From the NCBI GenBank assembly GCA_014843695.1, contig CM026391.1, positions 39,292,768-39,356,767 of the forward strand: a DNA stretch of 64,000 bases, written 5' to 3'. This document shows positions 15,651 through 24,003 of this stretch, one piece after another. The translations under genes and the position numbers were made by a program. Below the pieces are notes generated by a model. The model searched no databases, was not told the DNA's origin, and saw nothing but the letters and a program-made list of their open reading frames with translations. How positions within the stretch are numbered: the first letter of the stretch is position 1; every line of letters starts with the position of its first letter. Origin of the DNA: Archivesica marissinica. Lineage: Eukaryota > Mollusca > Bivalvia > Venerida > Vesicomyidae.

Positions 15651-16080
15651 GTACTATACTATTCCACGAGGTCATATATACATCTCTTCCCGAGGCTGTA
15701 GTGTACTATTCTACGGGGTCATATATACATCTCTGACCGAGTATGTACTGTACTATTCCACGAGGACATATATACATCTCTGCCCGAGGCTGTACTGTAC
15801 TATTCCATGAGGTCATATATACATCTCTGCCCGAGTATGTACTGTACTATTCCATGGGGACATATATACATCTCTGCCCGAGGCTGTACTGTACTATTCC
15901 AAGGGGTCATATATACATCTCTGCCCGATGCTGTACTGTACTATTCCACGGGGACATATATACATCTCTGACTGAGTCTGTACTGTACTATTTCACGGGG
16001 TCATATATACATCTCTGCCCGAGTCCGTATTGTACTATTCCAAGGGGTCATATATACATCGCTGCCAGAGTCTGTACTCT
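15651..16080. repeat. Satellite immediately left of the transposon
   Basis: Ordinary 47-bp monomers. The last monomers, ending GCCAGAGTCTGTACTCT at 16080, match the left half of higher-order units found intact at about 24315-24394, 26335-26414 and 28920-28998. This identifies the insertion point of the neighbouring element within a known monomer order. Confidence 0.85.
16078..16080. other. Target-site duplication TCT, left copy
   Basis: TCT directly precedes the element and is repeated at 22703-22705 directly after it. Removing the element plus one TCT restores a normal monomer (GTACTCTACAA then TTCACGGGG with one substitution), as seen at the uninterrupted paralogues at 14670, 24392, 26412, 28996 and 32753. 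A 3-bp duplication is short, so the phase restoration is the stronger evidence. Confidence 0.75.
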
Positions 16081-16465
16081 TAGTGCAGCGGTCAATGGCC
16101 CAAAGGAGCTCTAATTAAGGAGTTAGTGCTCCCCAAGGTAGAACAAATCGAAATTGGTATATTATCATCAATTAGGGTCTAATGGACCCGAAGCAAGTTC
16201 TTGGCATGTTCAATTCGATGATTCAATGTTTTTTATTTGTACTTTACTATATGGTATTGCTATTTTTAAAAGTAAAATAAATTGCAGGGTAGGGTAAATA
16301 TTTTGAGAAATGCATATTTATAGCACCTATAAAACGATACATGTTACATACCGTTGGAAAGGTAATACATTGTTCTAATTGTTTGGCTTATTTAATATAA
16401 TGTATTAATGACGTCGGAGTCATACTGACGTCATAATTAACAGTTTGCCATCGAAACTGTAAGTG
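16081..16465 (+). repeat. Left terminal inverted repeat (imperfect)
   Basis: It pairs with 22329-22702. The outer 12 bases match at 11 positions. The block 16126-16163 matches the reverse complement of 22630-22667 at 36 of 38 positions. AGTTCTTGGC at 16196-16205 matches 22588-22597. Further inward, patches such as the one around TACATACCGTTGGAAAGG and a TGACGTC doublet are also shared. Between these patches the two ends have diverged and carry indels, so the insertion is not very young, or the repeats were imperfect from the start. TTTATT at 16232-16237 reads AATAAA on the minus strand and could serve the gene as a polyadenylation signal, but this is weak. Confidence 0.88.
16409..16433 (+). 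promoter_or_regulatory. Paired CRE-like motifs in the left inverted repeat
   Basis: TGACGTC at 16409-16415 and the full palindrome TGACGTCA at 16426-16433. TGACGTCA is the classic CREB/ATF binding palindrome. The mirrored position in the right repeat (22361-22379) also has one full TGACGTCA plus a degenerate TGACGCC, so the doublet is shared by the two ends. It could be a host-factor site or part of the transposase recognition region; the sequence cannot decide. Confidence 0.4.
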
Positions 16466-16749
16466 CGCATAATCTTGGTCTCAATACTTCGTTCTATTTT
16501 ATGTCTCATCACAAAATTACACTATTTAGTGGAAGAAATGGAGAAAATAAAGAGTAACTACTGTGTAAATGAACACTATATGTTTATACATCTAGCAAGA
16601 TGAACGTATATGCCATTGTTAAAGGGGAAGTGTAATGCCGATTTTAACATAAAATCATAAAATCTTCACTTTGATGAACTATATCAAGTGTCCATGTCAA
16701 GTACTAGCGTACACAACCATACTATTATGTTTTGTACCGATACATCAGA
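16466..16749. other. Non-coding 3' spacer of the transposon gene
   Basis: AT-rich sequence between the inner end of the left inverted repeat and the gene's stop codon (CTA on the plus strand at 16750-16752). I see no supported reading frame and no canonical AATAAA on the minus strand here; the nearest candidates lie inside the inverted repeat. It is probably the 3' untranslated part of the transposon gene. Confidence 0.5.
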
Positions 16750-17637
16750 CTAATATTGGTCTTCTAGTGTTGCTTGGATGTTGTCCTTTAAACATTCTGC
16801 ATAACAACGACAGTTTTCAGTACAACTCAGTCCGGCCTGAATGCACTGACAGTGCTGCTTATTATCACACTTTGAATCTGTGCAAAATAAGTGTGTCATT
16901 GCTCTAACTTCAACTGGTGCTGGATCTTTCACGAAAAAGACAGCGGCAATAGCACCATCAGGTAGTCCTCTCCAGCCATGGCCAACTGGGCTACTGACAT
17001 CAGGCCGCTGAATGTGACTATGCTTCCAAATGTATAATTGGTAAGCGCAGCGACGTACGTGCTGTGTGAAAGCGTCCTCAGTTGGTGGTAGATTGGCAGC
17101 AGATTTGTCTGTAGATGTAGCAATAACATATCTAAGTTCATCTAAATCGGTACACAATTGGCCGTTTTCTTTCTTCTTATTCCCATGCAGTTTCAAGGCA
17201 TACAGCCTAGTTATACTCTGCATCTCATTAGATACCTGTATACTGTCACCCAGCAATGATATCGGCTCAATGTCATGTATGTTCTTTTGTAGGATGTTGA
17301 ATGCTGTTCGTTTGCCAATCCTAAACAATGAACTTGTACTATCACATCCCGTTAAGACATGTATTGCAGGTAGGCATTGTGTTAGAGCTGCACCCAAGGT
17401 TGACGTCACTTCATTGATTGGGATGAATCTTTGCCTATTCGTCAATGCTCCTTCGTGACCAGCATGCATATACGTGTTGATGGGTATATCTCCGCGGCCA
17501 CAGTAATACAACAGCAACACCAATACATCGGTGTCATCACAGCGCACAATAATGCGAGTATGGTTGGCCACAGAATCTATAACATGTAGTAACATTCTTG
17601 TGTCCGCTTCCTGTACTGTACACATGTTCCAGGTCAA
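16750..17637 (-). pseudogene. Fragment 3: PIN/XPG-like nuclease module and Cys8 tail
   Basis: A 295-codon frame in which homology begins around residue 9. Residues 9-18 are QEADTRMLLH, 34-43 are DDTDVLVLLL and 95-112 are LTGCDSTSS..RIGKRTA. The order E10/D12, D34/D35/D37, then GCD99 followed by a G-K-x-x-A helix resembles the XPG-I acidic cluster and helix-turn region of FEN/XPG-type nucleases. The tail has cysteines at 252, 257, 263, 265, 272, 276, 278 and 282 (bases 16792-16884), arranged C-x4-C-x5-C-x-C-x6-C-x3-C-x-C-x3-C, resembling half of a tesmin/TSO1 CXC domain and probably binding zinc. The acidic residues look intact, so the module was functional until recently or the decay hit elsewhere first. 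Confidence 0.82.
17607..17620 (-). other. Frameshift before the nuclease module
   Basis: The first frame carries FDLEHVYST; the next carries QEADTRMLLH. The switch falls in AGTACAGGAAGCG on the minus strand, where one surplus G would account for it. The two open frames overlap over 17537-17637, so no intron is needed. Confidence 0.7.
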
Positions 17638-19057
17638 ATACCGACGTTGGTGTTATTTGCCTGGTAATTTCACAATTGTCATAGCCACCTGCAAGTATAA
17701 CGCAACTCGCAACAGGGATATGCACTTGTATATGTGTTTCTATGTACTCTGAAATATGAGATGTTAATGAGCTTTTGTTCTTTGAATTTTTCAAGAATCG
17801 TTTGCAATTTGGAACAGTGCGTGCACCCGAGATTACATGTGACGCAGTTTCACTACCATCACGGTTACGCTCAGCATTTTTAATCGAGTCAGGCGTGTCG
17901 TATCGATCGAATACAATAACACAAGTTACAACTGATAGCCTACCACGCATGGTTGATATAAGTCTATTCATAACAATATTTGCTAATTCATCAAATGTCT
18001 TGAACAATCTATCGTTCAGTGTCTGCAACATGGCCATTCCATCAATAATGTATGCAGTGCTTTGCAATGGTTCTTGGCTGGATATGTCCGTGTGAGCTGG
18101 GCATATATATTCTATCTTGCATGCAAGATCTGACTTTGTAGTCTTTCGAAATGTTCCGTCGTCATTGAATAGCGCAGGGGGTACAGCGGCTAACTCATGT
18201 TTTATAACAGATTTCAGATCAACATTTCTTTGTTTTGCAACGGCTAATAATCGCCTGAACAGTACTTCTGAATTGATCTTCAGCTGTGTCAATTGCAGTG
18301 TGACACTTGGTTTCATATCAGCAAATGTTAATGGTTTAATTCTTGCATCAGGCGTCCAAAAGCTAACTACCTTACTGTCTTCACACAACCTCTTCTCAAA
18401 GAACTCGTCTGAACGTTTCTTCCCATTTTCCATGTAACCAGTCAGTGATGTGGCTATATCTTGAGATGCAACCAAACCAGTGGATATGTTAATCAACATT
18501 TCAGGTACATCTTCTAAGTCGAATGGATTTTGCCACTGGTCTGATATAATATCAACTATTTGACGTGAATCCTTTGCATCATTTGTACTATATTTAGCAC
18601 TCTCGGTCTCATTCTCGTTGGCAATGCCACAAAACGACTTAATGCACGCTGCATACTCTCCAGTTAAATGTCGGGTAATCAGCCACCTGGTCAAAGCACT
18701 TTTGATCAATGTGAACCCGACGACACCACCACGACTTTTACAGTCTTTATTCACTGACTGTTCCAATGCCTGGTCAGTGGCAACACAGTTGAATAGATTG
18801 TTGTTGGATCGCCGGTCCACAAATCCCCCTTCAAGAAGATGTTGGTATGCAGGTGGGTTTTTGGATTCCAACATTCTCATTTCGGTAAGATATACAGGTA
18901 AGTACTTTGCGTAATTATTACGCCCAGCAGCCCGCAGGATGGGGATTGCTTCTGCAACAGCATTCAGGTGTAATAGAAAATCTGCGCTGCGATCTGCCCG
19001 AAGTAGACGTAACAAAACATGCACTGCTTGTAGAAACTTAAACCAATAGTCAAATGT

Positions 19058-19060
19058 CTA
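19058..19060 (-). other. In-frame TAG stop in the transposon gene
   Basis: Family-like sequence continues in the same frame on both sides (GVQQS before, TFDYWFKFLQ after). A point mutation to TAG is the simplest explanation. Confidence 0.75.
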
Positions 19061-19284
19061 TGATTGCTGTACCCCTTTACTCACAAACTTAGTGATGGAT
19101 TCTGAAATTGAAAATAGCTTCTCATTAATAGTGCCAATCAAATCAGTTGACAGATCCTTGTCATGGTAGGTAAATGAACGTTGCAAATCTTCTAAGTCAA
19201 GACGAAGTGCATTGGTCATGAACTCTGTGCCATTGGCAGCCATCCATTTTGTCAAACCTTCAAACAGCAGTTCAGTTAAAGCTT

Positions 19285-19310
19285 CCATTGCCAAGTGCTC
19301 GAATGCCTCT
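19285..19310 (-). other. Frameshift in the transposon gene
   Basis: Upstream homology in the first frame (LLQGKHLSRGIRAL) and downstream homology in the next frame (MEALTELLFEGLTKW) meet here. The downstream frame is shifted by one base, consistent with a one-base insertion or a two-base loss. It is placed by eye from the switch in family-like sequence; the exact base is uncertain. Confidence 0.7.
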
Positions 19311-21302
19311 TGACAGATGTTTTCCTTGCAAAAGCATTGTGCATGAACTATCTGCATACACTCCCGACTCAGTCAAGAATGCATGCAGGCCGCCATCAGC
19401 ATACAGTTTACCGATGCTAGCTATCAATGCCATCAGAAGATGCATCACGCCAAGCCGCATAATCACCTTGTCTTGCAACAATGGGGGTTTACTCCATAAC
19501 AATTCCTGAGCTTTGCTATAAATGGAAAGGTCTGCTGTTACAAATATATGTTCTTGGCCAAGCGATTCTGCCAAACGTACTATTTGAATCAAGGCAGTAT
19601 ATATTGTATTCAGATCAGTGGGTGGAGCATGTATAAAAGGTAAGTATCGTATGGTTGTCACAGGCTGTGTAGATTCTGACAACATGGCATTAAATGCTGT
19701 CCACGAAGGAATCTCATTTTGTTTGCTTATATAACTAGCAAGACACCAAAGTAAATCCATGGAAACAGCTGTATTGAACGAAGACAGATCTTTGTCCATG
19801 TTGATGGAGACTGTGGCTGGAACAACTGGGGGCTCGGGGCGATTGGGCGGTTTTCTATATCTCTCAATCAAGTTAGATTCATCTATGCAATCACTTTCTG
19901 TCAGGGTCTTACTGGTTACACGTGGTATGCGAATACCTGGCACATGTGTTGTGTTACGCTGATATATGACAGTCGCCATTGAGTGGGTTGTGGACTTGCC
20001 GTCGAGTGTTTCTTCATTCTGATCGAAGTTGTCAATTGCTGCATCTATGGATGAAGAGCCTTCTGTTCCGATCGGGATCAATCCTGCAGGAATATACCTG
20101 TTATCATCTCCGATCTGGAATTTAGCCAAAGACGACAGAAATCGCCTTACTTCATCATAACTCATACAAGACCCAAGAGAATGCAACATGTCAATTAGTT
20201 GTTTAATCCCATGGTCATGGTGAATTTGTACAGCTAGTCCAAGTGTCAAGGGTGTTCTTATACGGCGACAAATGCACACAATTTGATGGGATAGGTTTAA
20301 CACTTTTATCTTATCTTTGTAATTGGATAGTTCACTGTAATTTGTAATGTTTTTAAATGCTTTAGTATTAACTAACCAAGCCATAAAATTCTTTAGAACC
20401 TCGGGAACAAACTGTTCACACACATTTAATCTGATATCAGTAACAGAAAAGTAGTCAGTAACAACGTCATCAATCTTGTTTATCTCTTTCCTAAGCACAC
20501 CCGCCGCTAAATGAAGGATTTGCTGGTCATCAAGCTGTTTCGGTTGGTCTGTAATATCATCATAGCAGGGATCAGCTTGCTCTTGTAGTGTTGCCCCCTT
20601 TAGCATTGCTGTTCCAATTGCTAGGGAACTTGAGCATACACAATCAGAATAACCTCGTCTTGGAATAAACGAAATAGCGTTCCCATATTCAGTTTGCAGA
20701 CGTTCTTTCAATTTCCATGTCGTATACTTATCTGAATCACTACAATCGAAGTCATTTAACATGTTCACATACATAGATCGAAGTTTCACAAGTTCAATAA
20801 CCTCCTCATTCTTAGAAAACACTGTTTTGGTCAATTCATCTTTAAGAAGAGTAAAGGCTTTGTCATATACTGACTCGGTTGTTTTCACTTCATTCTTCCG
20901 AATGGTGGACTGTATATTTCTATCAGAAACATAGTGGCTATAGCATGACCTGTGGTATTTTGCATCATATGCAAATAAATCATTGTATGCAATCATTCTA
21001 TGTTTAACAACTTCATCGTTGCGTTTCTCTGCGGCGCTTAGTGTCAATGTCCGTGTTGCCTCACCGGACCCTGTGCAAACAGCAGTTAACGCGTGCCTTT
21101 GTCTGGACCCTTTGCCACAAATAAAGCAATGCTCTCTTATATCAAACTCGCAAGAATCGTGACGACTAAGTCGTCTCGCTGATGGTCCGGGTGTCGTAGT
21201 ATCGGATTTCTTTCGGTTTATAGCTGTATAGTTAGCACGGCAATTGACATGAAATGTCACATATAATTCACTGTTAAGAACGTCATCTTTATATGCGTTG
21301 AT

Positions 21303-21305
21303 TCA
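21303..21305 (-). other. In-frame TGA stop in the first zinc module
   Basis: The frame from the ATG at 21473 runs through SRCLICFESLD to DEVFH, meets TGA, then continues INAYKDDVLNSELY into FHVNC. The CxxC and HxxC halves of one zinc module lie on either side, so the stop disables the protein early. A GT...AG pair around it would give an intron of only about 27 bases, which is too short to be credible. Confidence 0.7.
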
Positions 21306-21473
21306 ATGAAATACCTCATCACGCTTTGAATCTGCAACATCAAATATGGACTGCAATCCATTGACCGTTGGATTCTTTACATGACGTCCAAACTTCTGTG
21401 CATCCAGACTTTCGAAGCATATCAAACACCTAGACATGTCAAGGCCTCGGCGTCGCTTTTCAGCCGGTTGCAT

Positions 21474-22328
21474 TTCAAGAACGGCGATTCCTGAAAAAGT
21501 AAGAATGATATTTGAAAGTCCAAACTGATGGGCGTTGGTTGCTTAGCCCCGGAGAATGCTGGTTCTAGATAGGGTAATTTTCTTCTCATAAAACAACACG
21601 CACTGTCCAAGTATTGGTTCGTCCCATAACGCAGACTTGAGAGTTATTACAAGCTATTAGCTTTCGTTACAATTGAGCAAAAATAAATTAGAATCGGCTA
21701 TTAAGGTAAGCAGTAGATATACATGACTGTTTGCTCTATGTCATATATGGACTAAACTACTTGTTTATAAGAGAATAGTTAATAAATATGCTGCATTTTA
21801 AATATACAAGCACATATCCTGATGGATAGGGTTATTAATACTTGGCATTATATATAAATAGTATAAAGATACTTACTTTGATGAACTCATCAATTTGCAC
21901 ACCAGGCATGCACATCAATGTAGTGGATGTTTACAAATGGTAACAGCAGACATAAGGGGAGTAACTCGGTTTAGAATATACTCATGATCTATAATGTAAA
22001 TTGTTTAAATGGAAATAATTTCACCTTATGTGATGATGTTCTGCTCTAGAAACAGTTTATTCTCTGCATCATATTAAAGGTATTGGGCATCAGAACAAAT
22101 AGCTTAATGTTTTAGAAAATAAATATAAAATATTGTTGAATTGATTAATTTTAATTCGCATATCACTACAGCATCATGCTACTATATATAGGAAATGTTC
22201 ACATTTTAATACTTCTAATTGATAATGATGTTTCGATATTGATCAAGCGAGTACAATTGATACCCAAATTACTCATGTTTTGTACAAATTATATATATAT
22301 AATATAAATTCAGCATCACAAAATATAT
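21474..22328. other. AT-rich 5' region of the transposon gene
   Basis: No convincing reading frame. On the minus strand, CATTCTTACTTTTTCAG ends at 21491 directly before in-frame codons leading to the candidate start, and looks like a 3' splice acceptor. If used, an upstream exon or 5' leader would lie further right in this stretch, but I could not identify a matching donor. Several A/T-only patches (for example 22289-22310) might include a TATA element; none stands out. Confidence 0.4.
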
Positions 22329-22702
22329 CTACTTCCGTTTTTGACGACTACTATTACGTATGACGTCACCATGGCGTCATCCTCATATTTACTGCAAATT
22401 AAATTATTGCAACATCAAGCACAACTCATACCCGTTCCAAAGGTATATAATATATATGATTTCATTTCTTTGATAGTTGTTTTATTTTCCAAATACTACC
22501 CATACCCCTTTTATTTTAGGCGTTTAGAAAACACTACATCACCTTATTAAAAGCTCTATAATTTTCTTGAATCACCGTTTTGAATAGGCCAAGAACTATT
22601 TTCGAGTCTATAAAACATTAACCTACAAGAATATACCAATTTCGCTTTGTTCTACCTCGGGGAGCACACTAGTCAAAATTCCGGGCCCAAACCACTGCAC
22701 TA
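22329..22702 (-). repeat. Right terminal inverted repeat (imperfect)
   Basis: Reverse-complement partner of 16081-16465. The best-conserved parts are 22691-22702 (tip), 22630-22667 (36 of 38 positions), 22588-22597 and the CRE-like doublet at 22361-22379. It lies upstream of the gene's 5' end and so could contain its promoter. Confidence 0.88.
22361..22379 (-). promoter_or_regulatory. CRE-like motif pair in the right inverted repeat
   Basis: TGACGTCA at 22361-22368 and GGCGTCA (TGACGCC on the minus strand) at 22373-22379, separated by CCAT. The whole stretch ATGACGTCACCATGGCGTCAT is close to palindromic. It lies about 0.9 kb upstream of the candidate start codon. Confidence 0.4.
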
Positions 22703-23169
22703 TCTACAAGTTCACGGGGTCATATATACATCTCTGCCCGAGGCTGTACTGTACTATTCCACGGGGTCATATATACATCTCTGACCGAGTATGTACTGTA
22801 CTATTCCATGGGGTCATATATACATCTCTGCCCGAGTACGTACTGTACTATTCCACGGGATCATATATAAATCTCTGCCCCAGGCTCTACTGTACTTTTC
22901 CACGTGGTCATATATACATCTCTGCCCGAGCATGCTATCTACAAGTTCACGGGGTCATATATACATCTCTGCCCGAGGCTGTACTGTACTATTCCACGGG
23001 GTCATATATACATCTCTGACCGAGTATGTACTGTACTATTCCATGGGGTCATATATACATCTCTGCCCGAGTACGTACTGTACTATTCCACGGGATCATA
23101 TATAAATCTCTGCCCCAGGCTCTACTGTACTTTTCCACGTGGTCATATATACATCTCTGCCCGAGCATG
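22700..23169. repeat. Perfect 235-bp tandem duplication at the transposon edge
   Basis: 22700-22934 and 22935-23169 appear identical by eye and are offset by 235 bp = 5 x 47. The first copy starts with CTA, the last three bases of the transposon, and both copies begin CTATCTACAAGTTCAC. The second copy is preceded by satellite (CCGAGCATG) instead of transposon, so the segment was copied after insertion. Confidence 0.85.
22703..22705. other. Target-site duplication TCT, right copy
   Basis: Directly follows CTGCACTA at the element's right tip and matches 16078-16080. The satellite resumes with ACAAGTTCACGGGG, the exact continuation expected for the interrupted monomer apart from one base. Confidence 0.75.
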
Positions 23170-23275
23170 TACTGTACTATTCCGCGGGTTCATATATACA
23201 TCTCTGCCCGAGGCTGTACTGTACTATTCCAGGGGTAAATATATACATCTCTGCCCGAGTATGTACTGTACTATT

Positions 23276-24003
23276 CCAGGGCTCATATATACATCTCTGC
23301 CCGAGTATGTACTGTACAAATCCACGGGGTCATATATATAGCTCTGCCCGAGGCTGTACTGTAAAGTTCCAAGTGGTCATATATACATCTCTGACTGGGT
23401 CTCTACTATACTATTCCACGAGGTCATATATACATCTCTGCCCCAGGCTCTACTGTACTTTTCCACGTGGTCATATATACATCTCTGCCCGAGCATGTAC
23501 TGTACTATTCCACGTGGTCATATATACATCTCTGCCCGAGCATGTACTGTACTATTCCAGGGCTCATATATACATCTCTGCCCGAGTATGTACTGTACAA
23601 ATCCACGGGGTCATATATATAGCTCTGCCCGAGGCTGTACTGTAAAGTTCCAAGTGGTCATATATACATCTCTGACTGGGTCTCTACTATACTATTCCAC
23701 GAGGTCATATATACATCTCTGCCCCAGGCTCTACTGTACTTTTCCACGTGGTCATATATACATCTCTGCCCGAGCATGTACTGTACTATTCCACGTGGTC
23801 ATATATACATCTCTGCCCGAGCATGTACTGTACTATTCCAGGGCTCATATATACATCTCTGCCCGAGTATGTACTGTACAAATCCACGGGGTCATATATA
23901 TAGCTCTGCCCGAGGCTGTACTGTAAAGTTCCAAGTGGTCATATATACATCTCTGACTGGGTCTCTACTATACTATTCCACGAGGTCATATATACATCTC
24001 TGC
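23276..24003. repeat. 281-bp six-monomer higher-order repeat, about 2.6 copies
   Basis: The rare variant GTACAAATCCACGGGG occurs at 281-bp intervals (near 23316, 23597 and 23878), and the surrounding monomers match in order. 281 is 6 x 47 minus 1, so each copy shares the same one-base shortfall. The third copy is cut off at about 24003. Confidence 0.85.

Larger units (their letters stand above)
1..16080. repeat. 47-bp satellite array, left arm
   Basis: Head-to-tail array of a 47-bp monomer; bases 1-47 are a clean example. Conserved blocks are ACTATTCCACGGGGTCATA, TATACATCTCTG and GTACTGTAC. Variation is concentrated at a few sites: GCCCGAGGCTG or GACCGAGTATG or GACTGAGTCTG in the middle, CGGGGTC or CGAGGTC or CGAGGAC after the ATTCCA block, and TATATAGCTCT replacing TATACATCTCT. 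No unique sequence interrupts it before 16080. Because 47 is not a multiple of 3 and many variants lack stops, long artificial frames cycle every 141 bp. I see no coding evidence. Function is unknown; a centromeric or heterochromatic role is possible but not shown. Confidence 0.97.
17537..19357 (-). pseudogene. Fragment 2: central domain after the first frameshift
   Basis: Two open stretches in the same frame, 19357-19058 and 19024-17537, separated only by a TAG at 19058-19060. Reading through it gives TFDYWFKFLQAVHVLLRLL, which is the pattern expected of the family, so the TAG is a nonsense change and not an intron. Numbering the second stretch from 19024, ATDQALEQS has D84 (codon 18773-18775) and E88 (18761-18763). 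This is the best-conserved acidic segment by my memory of relatives and could contribute the late D/E of a DDE-type site. The following 300 residues have no motif I recognise. Homology leaves this frame after LEHVYST, just before the nuclease module. Confidence 0.78.
16750..21473 (-). pseudogene. Broken transposase-type gene with zinc fingers, PIN/XPG-like nuclease and Cys8 cluster
   Basis: One degenerate gene spanning about 1570 codons, read leftward. The candidate start is the ATG at 21473-21471 (MQPAEKRRRGLDMSRC), with a second Met at 21437. Order of parts: a CxxC (RCLIC) paired with FHVNC; a second CFIC paired with YHRSC; a central region with conserved-looking TADLSIYSKA and RLGVMHLLMALIASIGK segments; an ATDQALEQS segment; a nuclease module (EADTRMLLH, DDTDVLVLL, LTGCDST..IGK); and a cysteine-rich tail. 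Four lesions are visible: TGA at 21303-21305, a one-base frameshift near 19285-19310, TAG at 19058-19060, and a one-base frameshift near 17607-17620. At both frameshifts the flanking frames overlap, so simple indels explain them better than introns. I know this family as uncharacterised animal proteins, and the transposase role is inferred from the inverted repeats. Confidence 0.85.
19272..21473 (-). pseudogene. Fragment 1: N-terminal zinc-binding region and central domain
   Basis: The open frame runs from 21260 to 19272 (662 codons, first codon GTG, so not a true start). It continues upstream in the same frame through a TGA at 21303-21305 to the ATG at 21473. Using numbering from 21260: H4/C7 complete the first CxxC...HxxC module begun upstream; C45/C48 with H103/C106 form the second. 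D577 lies in FVTADLSIYSKAQ, and residues 602-625 form the RLGVMHLL...GKLYADGGL segment. As I recall it, relatives have FDQPLY-like and LGGFHLLMSF-like sequences here, so D577 is a candidate catalytic acid. The frame leaves homology after SRGIRAL and ends 15 bases or so later, which marks the first frameshift. Confidence 0.8.
16081..22702 (-). mobile_element. 6.6-kb DNA transposon with long inverted repeats, Academ-like
   Basis: A 6622-bp unit of complex sequence inserted in the satellite. The tips are inverted copies: TAGTGCAGCGGT at 16081 and, on the other strand, TAGTGCAGTGGT ending at 22702. Similarity between the two ends continues inward for about 375-385 bp, and TCT flanks both sides. 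It encodes one long minus-strand gene (16750-21473) with zinc-binding modules, a PIN/XPG-like nuclease module and a Cys8 cluster. From memory of superfamily descriptions, an XPG-type nuclease, Cys8 finger and 3-4 bp target duplications point to Academ. The tip reads TAGTG...CACTA, which is the reverse of CACTA/EnSpm elements. The gene is broken, so this copy is non-autonomous, although the ends might still be recognised in trans. Confidence 0.88.

Noticed and set aside
1..16080. CRISPR array, because of regular short repeats
   Set aside because: There are no unique spacers; the repeat is continuous head-to-tail satellite, and the host is eukaryotic.
16929..17141. Short minus-strand frames at 16929-17141 and 21422-21610
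   Set aside because: Out-of-frame shadows of the nuclease/tail region and of the first zinc-module region; the other frame carries the family motifs.
17066..17458. Plus-strand open frames at 16671-16907, 17066-17458, 17531-17752, 17775-18095, 18117-18437, 18618-18914, 19249-19509 and 19759-19962
   Set aside because: They are antisense to the recognisable minus-strand transposon gene and have no motif of their own.
16668..21887. Identical 13-base direct repeat ACTTTGATGAACT at 16668-16680 and 21875-21887 flanking the gene
   Set aside because: A 13-base match somewhere within 6.6 kb of AT-rich sequence is expected at roughly 0.3 or more by chance, and there is no matching boundary signal around it.
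16081..22702. CACTA/EnSpm transposon, because TAGTG and CACTA are at the tips
   Set aside because: Those elements begin CACTA and end TAGTG; here the order is reversed. The encoded protein also has the XPG-like and Cys8 modules and not an EnSpm-type transposase.
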